DNA from: Candidatus Limicola stercorigallinarum
Lineage (GTDB): Bacteria > Actinomycetota > Coriobacteriia > Coriobacteriales > Coriobacteriaceae
Direction of reading: 5' to 3'
Assembly (NCBI GenBank): GCA_018711625.1
Contig: DVID01000022.1
Span: 1-37,653 of the forward strand
DNA: 37,653 nucleotides
Below, piece by piece: positions 32,757 to 37,653 of the stretch. How positions within the stretch are numbered: the stretch's first letter is position 1; the number at the start of each line of letters is the position of its first letter. The translations under genes were made by a program, and so were the position numbers. A model generated the notes under the pieces. That model did not search any database. It was not told where the DNA came from and saw only the letters and a list, made by a program, of their open reading frames with translations.

Positions 32757-33599
32757 TCAGTCGACAATCGGCATTGCCTCCCAGGAACCATCCGCGCGAG
32801 GCACCTCGACCGTGCGATATCCTATGCGCGCGGCATGATCATAGGCGCGGGCAATGCCGGAGCAGATGTCTCCCGGCGTATGGCCGTCCGATCCCACGGT
32901 AATGGGCACGCCAGCGCGGAAGAAACGCTCAAGCAGGCCCTCTGCTGGGTAATAATCGCCCACGCCCTTGCGCAGGCCGGCGGTCGAAAGCTCCACGCGC
33001 TTACCGCAATCATGGGCCGCCTCAACCATCTGATCCCATAAGGGCGCAAGGTCAATCGTGGGCGCAAAGCCATCGTTTACAAAACGCATGGCAAGGTCAG
33101 GATGTGCCATGGTGTCAAAGAGATTGCACGTACAGGCCTGGCACCAGGTCTCGGCATAGCGACGCCACACCTCGTCGGGGCCGAGTTCCTCCCAAATGTG
33201 CTGGTCAGACGCATCGTCAATCCAAGCACCGTTGTCCTGCGCACCGAGCCAATGTACCGAGCCCAAACGCACCTGCGCGCCCGCACTCCAACGTACGATG
33301 TTCTCCTCGCAGCCCTCGTACCAGTCGCACTCAAAGCCATAGATGCACTCCAGCTCCGGATGCACATCGCGCGCCTCCTCCCATGCAGCACGGTGGGCGG
33401 CGAGCTCAGCCTCGATTACCTGCACCTCCCCCGCCGGATCCATAACAGCCGGCAGCGTGAGATGGTCGGTGGACACAAGCACGCGACAGCCAGCGGCAAG
33501 CGCGGCGTCAGCGTTTTGCATAAACGTGCCAACGCCGTCCGAGAAATGCGTATGGGTATGGGTATCAACAATGGAGCGTGCAGGCAGCGGCTGAGTCAT
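32757..33599 (-). CDS. PHP-domain phosphatase (HisJ/HisK-like)
   Basis: A 280-residue PHP-family metal-dependent phosphoesterase resembling histidinol-phosphate phosphatase HisJ/HisK. Metal-ligand motifs are visible: DTHTHTHFSDG (12-22), VSTDH near 44, GFECDWYEG, GSVHW, DTMAHPDL, ELSTAGL and VGSDGHTPGDI. Length fits HisK. No other his gene is near, so a role in histidine synthesis is likely from the family only; another phosphomonoester could be the substrate. Predicted cytosolic. The ATG at 33599 has AAAGG seven bases upstream. The next gene upstream also has a PHP domain, but the two belong to different subfamilies. Confidence 0.85.
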   Translation of the reverse strand: MTQPLPARSIVDTHTHTHFSDGVGTFMQNADAALAAGCRVLVSTDHLTLPAVMDPAGEVQVIEAELAAHRAAWEEARDVHPELECIYGFECDWYEGCEENIVRWSAGAQVRLGSVHWLGAQDNGAWIDDASDQHIWEELGPDEVWRRYAETWCQACTCNLFDTMAHPDLAMRFVNDGFAPTIDLAPLWDQMVEAAHDCGKRVELSTAGLRKGVGDYYPAEGLLERFFRAGVPITVGSDGHTPGDICSGIARAYDHAARIGYRTVEVPRADGSWEAMPIVD

Positions 33600-33690
33600 G
33601 AGGTACCTTTCTCACCAGGCATCGAGCTGAGGCGGCATCTTCTTGAGACGTCACATAAAGGATAGCGTAGAGCGTTGGGCATGCGCTTTG

Positions 33691-33791
33691 AGATGGATGG
33701 ATGGGGACGGGGTGGATGAATGGGGGCGGGATTTCATCCACTCTTGGGATGAAAGTGGATGAAACGAACCCGTCCCCATCCGTCCATCCAA
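33691..33791. repeat. Nested palindromic GGGGACG repeat
   Basis: Outer arms 33691-33711 and 33771-33791 pair over 21 bases with two differences; inside, TTTCATCCACT (33732-33742) pairs exactly with AGTGGATGAAA (33754-33764). The motif GGATGGGGACG occurs once in each orientation here and again at 6145-6155. It looks like a REP/BIME-type repeat placed between two genes, and could also end the upstream PHP gene. Confidence 0.6.
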
Positions 33792-33800
33792 CCATCAGGG

Positions 33801-34787
33801 CTAGTCGGCGTAGATGGGGTTCGTCCAGGCCGTCTTGCCCTGGGCGTCCACGCATTCCAGGCGGATGTAGGTCTCATCGCCACGCAGTGCAAACTCGGCA
33901 CGACAAAGCCCCTCATCGCTCTCAGCTATAACGGTGCTGCCCGCATTGATAAAGCCGCCCGCAACCATGTTCACGCGCTCGCAAGGACTACATTCCACCC
34001 AAACGCGTCCATCGCACACACCCCAGTTGTCAATTGCGGGGCCACTCGAGGAGTAGTAGGCACCCTCTATGAGCGCGCGAACCACAGCATCGCGTGTGAG
34101 CGTAGGAGCGCACACAACAACCCAGCCACCAAAGCTGTCGTCAAAAAGGCCCTCGTTGTGGTTGTCGTCGGCAGCGATGGCGCCCAAGCGTGCGCCGCGA
34201 CGCAACATGAGATCCCAGTACACGGTGTCGGCGCCTGTACCCGATTCGTTCACCGTGTCGTAGTTGTACACCTCAATGCCAAATACGCCCGTGAGGCCCA
34301 GTACGTCATCAGGCTCAATGCGGCTCCAGATGGGATGGTTGTACGTCACGGCGCAGCCATGCGCGGCAAGCGTGTCGGCCAGTTCCTGCGCAACCGCACG
34401 TCCATCCCAGCTACCTCGGCAGACAATCGGCTCCAAGCGCTCCATATGCGCAAAATGCTCAGGAGCAGCCGCGATCATCTCGTCGGTTCCCAGGATGCCA
34501 TGCATGTGATGCGTGCGCAGACGCGCGCCGGTTCCATCGTCGGCAATGAGTACCGCCGAGGCCTCAAGGCCCGGCAGGATGATGAAGTCGTCGCGATCAA
34601 ACTGGAAACTGTAGTCGGTGTAGAGGTCATGCTCAGAAAGGCACAAAAACTGGTAGCCGTGCGCACGGAACTCCTGAACGGCCCGTTCGGGTGTCCAATG
34701 CCCGTCGGAGTTGGTGGTGTGGCTGTGCAGGTTGCCCTTAAAACGCGGCAGGCCTTCAGGCAAAACGGTTTGGTTGGGAAAAGCCAT
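33801..34787 (-). CDS. PHP-domain phosphoesterase beside ABC importer
   Basis: A 328-residue protein. The N-terminal two thirds are a PHP domain: GNLHSHTTNSDG (18-29), LSEHDLYTDY, ILPGLEAS, TYNHPIW, and GAIAADDNHNEG carry the metal ligands. The last 100 residues are a strand-rich domain (YYSSSGPAIDNW ... VARPGG-like VNMVAGG) seen in CehA/McbA-type PHP proteins. It would hydrolyse a phosphoester or phosphodiester in the cytosol. It is downstream of a PotABC/AfuABC-type importer on the same strand, about 270 bases apart, so it may process the imported compound. The ATG at 34787 has only a weak GAGAA upstream; an ATG at 34808 is possible. Confidence 0.8.
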   Translation of the reverse strand: MAFPNQTVLPEGLPRFKGNLHSHTTNSDGHWTPERAVQEFRAHGYQFLCLSEHDLYTDYSFQFDRDDFIILPGLEASAVLIADDGTGARLRTHHMHGILGTDEMIAAAPEHFAHMERLEPIVCRGSWDGRAVAQELADTLAAHGCAVTYNHPIWSRIEPDDVLGLTGVFGIEVYNYDTVNESGTGADTVYWDLMLRRGARLGAIAADDNHNEGLFDDSFGGWVVVCAPTLTRDAVVRALIEGAYYSSSGPAIDNWGVCDGRVWVECSPCERVNMVAGGFINAGSTVIAESDEGLCRAEFALRGDETYIRLECVDAQGKTAWTNPIYAD

Positions 34788-35008
34788 GGGTTCTCGATTC
34801 TGTTGCATCGGGGACGAAAAGATGAGGGCTGAGGTGGAAAGCAGAGACGGATCGTGAGGTTGCCGACGTACAAGGCGCACGGCGCAGGACACGGAAGGCC
34901 GCTGGCACACGGCGGCCTCTGCGCGCCATACGGCGCCCGCAAGCGCCGCACACCACCCGCGCCACAAACCAGCACAGCCCCACACCCGCCCCGCCCTAAA
35001 CGACGATA

Positions 35009-35038
35009 GGCGGGCGCCGCACTGCTACGACACCCGCC
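35009..35038 (-). terminator. Possible hairpin after importer ATPase gene
   Basis: GGCGGG (35009-35014) pairs with CCCGCC (35033-35038) around an 18-base loop, just past the ATPase stop at 35058. There is no T-run; the rest of 34788-35057 is very GC-rich and shows nothing definite. Confidence 0.35.
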
Positions 35039-35057
35039 CACGTGGAAGGGATGGACA

Positions 35058-36098
35058 CTAAGCGGCGGAACGGAGTGCGCCCACCGGAATCTGCAGGCAG
35101 TCGTGTGTGGGGATGGAAAGCCACACGTCCTGCCCCGTCTCAAACATATGGAAGCTACGGAAGAGCGTGTCCACGCGCAGGGTCACAGCACCCATCCGTA
35201 CGGTGTAGCGCAGCACGTTACCGCGCGGCACACTGTCGGCCACCACACCGCGCACCACAAAGTGCTCGTCATCGGCCTCAACGGGCTTGCCCGAGATAGC
35301 GATGGTTTCCGGGCGAATGGCCACCACATGGCCCGCCGGCACCGCCGCGCCCGTGAGCCCGCCAAACTCCTCGCGGCTCAGCTGGTTGTAACTGCCGATA
35401 AAGCTCGCAGCAAACTCCGAAACCGGGCGCGTGTACACCTCAACCGGGCTACCAGCCTGCTCTATGCGACCGTCGTGGAAGAGCTGAATCACGTCGGACA
35501 TGACCATGGCCTCGTCCTGGTCGTGCGTAACAAAGATGGAGGTGAGGCCCAGCTCCTGGTTGATCTCGCGGATGCGCGACTGCAGCGCCTTGCGAAGCTT
35601 TGCGTCAATGGCCGAGAGCGGCTCATCAAGCAGGAGCACCTTCGGTTCGGTTACGATGGAGCGCGCAAGGGCAACACGCTGTTGCTGACCACCGGAGAGA
35701 TTCGCGGGGTAGGCGCGCTCTTTGCCCTGAAGCTCCACGAGCTCCACGGCATGGGCAACCTTCTCGGCAATCACGTCGGCCGGAACCTTTTGCATCTTCA
35801 GGCCGAAGGCGATGTTCTGCTCCACGTTCATGTTGGGGAACAGACTGTACTGCTGGAACACCATGCCGATGTTGCGCTTTGACGCAGGCACGTTGGTGAC
35901 ATCTTCCCCGTCGAGGATGATGGTGCCCTCGGTCACGCTCTCAAGACCGGAAAGACAACGCAAGAGCGTCGACTTACCGCAGCCCGAAGGGCCGAGCAGG
36001 GTCACCAAATCGCCCTTTTGGATGCCAAAGTTGATGTGGTCGAGCACGGTGTTGTCGCCAAAGCGCTTCACCACGTCGCGGAATTCGATGTAGGCCAT
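35058..36098 (-). CDS. ABC importer ATPase (PotA/AfuC-type)
   Basis: A 346-residue ATP-binding subunit of the spermidine/putrescine/ferric-ion class of importers. Walker A is GPSGCGKST (36-44), the Q-loop VFQQYSLFPNM, the signature LSGGQQQR (134-141), Walker B VLLLDEPLSAID (154-165) and the switch histidine in VTHDQDEA. A C-terminal TOBE domain (about 240-346) has VAIRPETIAISG. It would drive the two permeases encoded directly upstream. The ATG begins immediately after the permease stop (TAAATG), with AGGAGG eight bases upstream. Substrate class is open: polyamine, ferric ion, sugar phosphate and aminoethylphosphonate importers share this form. Confidence 0.93.
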   Translation of the reverse strand: MAYIEFRDVVKRFGDNTVLDHINFGIQKGDLVTLLGPSGCGKSTLLRCLSGLESVTEGTIILDGEDVTNVPASKRNIGMVFQQYSLFPNMNVEQNIAFGLKMQKVPADVIAEKVAHAVELVELQGKERAYPANLSGGQQQRVALARSIVTEPKVLLLDEPLSAIDAKLRKALQSRIREINQELGLTSIFVTHDQDEAMVMSDVIQLFHDGRIEQAGSPVEVYTRPVSEFAASFIGSYNQLSREEFGGLTGAAVPAGHVVAIRPETIAISGKPVEADDEHFVVRGVVADSVPRGNVLRYTVRMGAVTLRVDTLFRSFHMFETGQDVWLSIPTHDCLQIPVGALRSAA

Positions 36099-36911
36099 TT
36101 ACGCGACCTCCTTCTTACTGGCGGTGTTCTGGAGCTTGAGCACGAACGCCGTCACGAGCGCCACCACCACAAAGATGACAACGACGATGGCGCTCGAAAG
36201 GCCACTGGAAACATCCATATTGGCCTGGAGGAACACCTGGATGTTCTGGTAGTTGGTGCCGGCGATGTTGTTGGCAAGCACGAAGTCGCCAAAGATGATG
36301 CTCTCGGCAAGCAGGCTCGACACCAGGATGCCGCCCAGGATATTGGGGAGCACCACCTGCACGTATGCACGGAAGCGACCACAGCCCAGCATCTCTGCCG
36401 CCTGGATGAGCATCTCCGCGTCGATGGAGTTGAGCGCATTGCGAATACCCTGGTAAATGTAGGGCAGCACCAGGATGGTGTAGGCGCCAAAGAGCATGAA
36501 CAGGCGGTTGGAGAGGATAGTACCCGTGCCGGTGTAGAGCGAGATGATGCCGATGGAGAGGATCACGCCCTGCAGCGCATAGGGAATCATGCAGAGGAAT
36601 TGCATGACCTGCGAAAGCTTGCGATTCACCGCCACAACCACGTACATGGCCGCGAGAATGAGCACGATCGTAATGGCAACGCTCACAAGGCACAGGATGA
36701 GCGTGCGTCCAATAGAGGCCCAGAAGACAGAGTTGCTGAAGAGCTCGATGTAGTTGCGCAGCGTGAAGCCAGAGGGCAGGATGTCCGTCCACTCCACAAA
36801 GAGCGAGTACACCAAGGTGACAGCAAACGGAATCAGCAGGTAGAGGGCAACAAGACCCAGAAAAATCTTTCCGGCGAGCGATGTCTTGCCCGCTGCAGCT
36901 GCCTTACTCAT
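36099..36911 (-). CDS. ABC importer permease (PotC-like)
   Basis: A 270-residue inner-membrane permease of the PotC/AfuB type with six predicted helices, starting MSKAAAAGKTSLAGKIFLGL. The EAA loop is visible as DAEMLIQAAEMLGCGRFRAYVQVVLPNILGGIL, which contacts the ATPase. It forms the transport channel with the permease encoded just upstream, with a 4-base overlap (ATGA at 36908-36911) and GGGAG before the start. Second of at least three cistrons in this importer operon. Confidence 0.93.
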   Translation of the reverse strand: MSKAAAAGKTSLAGKIFLGLVALYLLIPFAVTLVYSLFVEWTDILPSGFTLRNYIELFSNSVFWASIGRTLILCLVSVAITIVLILAAMYVVVAVNRKLSQVMQFLCMIPYALQGVILSIGIISLYTGTGTILSNRLFMLFGAYTILVLPYIYQGIRNALNSIDAEMLIQAAEMLGCGRFRAYVQVVLPNILGGILVSSLLAESIIFGDFVLANNIAGTNYQNIQVFLQANMDVSSGLSSAIVVVIFVVVALVTAFVLKLQNTASKKEVA

Positions 36912-37653
36912 ACGATCTCCCTCCCCTTGGCGGCGCGACGCGTGAAGTAGTTGTTGATGAGCGTGCAGGCCACCATGAGCGCGATGAGCACCATAGCGAG
37001 CGCGCCACCCGTTGCGGCATCCGTCTGCACGTCGCCCTTGAAGCGCGAGGTGATCTGGAGCGCCAGCAGCGCGTAGTTGTTCATCACGAGCGCGTAGGCC
37101 GTGGCATAGGCCGCAAGCGCGTTGGAGAAGAGCACCGAAAGCGTGCCGAGGATCGAGGGCATGAGGTTGGGGATGACGATGCGGAACCAGTAATCGAAGG
37201 TCGATGCCTTGAGGATGGTGGCCGCCTCGCGCCACTCGCGGCGGATGCCCGCGAAGGCCGGGATGAGCAAGAGGGTTGCCAGCGGAATCTGGAAGTAGAT
37301 GTACATCACCACGAGGCCGTCGGCGCCGTAGAGATTGAAGTCCGCCAAGAACGGGATGCCGAAGCGCTCACCGATGAGCGTGAGGACGCCGGCGTTGCCC
37401 ATGAGGATCATGAAGGCGAAGGCCAGCGGCACGCCGGAGAAGTTCGACATCATGTTCAGCACCATGGTAAAGGCGTTACGCACGCGTGGACTCGCGTCGC
37501 AGCAAAACCGCGCGGCCAAAAAGGCCACGATGATGCCCACCACGGCCGAAAGCAGGCTAATCCACACGCTGTTCCAGATGGACTGCTGATACAGCGGAGT
37601 GGTGAAGACACGGGCGTAGTTCTCAATGCCCAGCGCGCCGGAGTCGCGGCCCA
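36908..37653 (-). CDS. ABC importer permease (PotB-like), 5' end cut
   Basis: At least 248 residues of the first permease of the importer; the frame is open to the window edge (beginning GRDSGALGIENYARVF), so the start lies outside. Hydrophobic helices and the EAA loop (EWREAATILKASTFDYWFRIVIPNLMPSILGTL) are clear, and the YARVFTTPLYQQSIWNSVWISLLS stretch is the usual entry into the transmembrane domain. A GTG at 37567 is internal and should not be used as the start. A solute-binding protein gene, which would define the substrate, is expected upstream beyond the window. Confidence 0.9.
   Translation of the reverse strand, partial: GRDSGALGIENYARVFTTPLYQQSIWNSVWISLLSAVVGIIVAFLAARFCCDASPRVRNAFTMVLNMMSNFSGVPLAFAFMILMGNAGVLTLIGERFGIPFLADFNLYGADGLVVMYIYFQIPLATLLLIPAFAGIRREWREAATILKASTFDYWFRIVIPNLMPSILGTLSVLFSNALAAYATAYALVMNNYALLALQITSRFKGDVQTDAATGGALAMVLIALMVACTLINNYFTRRAAKGREIV

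Noticed and set aside
33801-34787. Assigning the second PHP gene to histidine synthesis
   Set aside because: Its two-domain layout and importer neighbourhood do not fit HisK, and no his genes are present.

Overview
The window is about 37.7 kb of GC-rich, densely coded bacterial chromosome. There are no rRNA or tRNA genes, no CRISPR array and no transposase or phage gene. Gene content points to an anaerobic, high-GC Gram-positive organism, probably a Coriobacteriia member such as Collinsella or a relative. The pointers are AddA/AddB-type repair proteins, a YerC/YecD TrpR-like regulator, a DUF3284 protein, FucO, a CsoR-type copper operon and lipoprotein-based ABC uptake. The genus is an inference; no marker RNA is present.

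Region by region. 1-600: an AT-richer hypothetical anchored protein ending at a bidirectional terminator. 604-6113 (minus strand): aldo/keto reductase, replicative polymerase DnaE and a DUF3284 protein. 6194-14012 (minus): a one-base-overlapping addB-addA pair for double-strand-break end processing, then yerC and a GNAT acetyltransferase. 14292-18371: ApbE flavin transferase, then an Rrf2 regulator divergent from cysK-mnmA, a sulfur cluster. 18502-21989 (minus): FucO, a DUF1275 membrane protein, and a CPBP membrane protease whose start codon overlaps the stop of an orphan DinJ/RelB-like gene. That pair has a near-consensus promoter followed by three tandem 10-bp repeats. 22510-25569 (plus): a polar amino-acid ABC transporter whose permease carries an unusual N-terminal extracytoplasmic domain, with ArgR-box-like sites upstream. 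26032-27942 (minus): DEAD-box RNA helicase with a long basic tail. 28374-31456 (plus): copper operon copA-copZ-csoR with a CsoR-like operator in the promoter. 32082-32573: a two-helix membrane protein with a zinc ribbon. 32757-34787 (minus): two separate PHP-domain phosphoesterases. 35058 to the right edge (minus): ATPase and two permeases of a PotABC/AfuABC-type importer, the first permease cut by the window edge.

Most of this is ordinary chromosome. The parts least explained by known families are: (i) the DinJ-like/CPBP protease pair with its iteron operator; (ii) two non-coding elements (25697-25855 and 31682-31881), each bounded by 24-25 bp near-perfect inverted repeats, the first holding a ten-codon reading frame with a perfect Shine-Dalgarno; (iii) a dispersed GGGGACG-type palindromic repeat at 6138-6171 and 33691-33791; and (iv) the ABC permease with a secreted-type N-terminal domain. 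All calls were made by eye from motifs; no database search was run.
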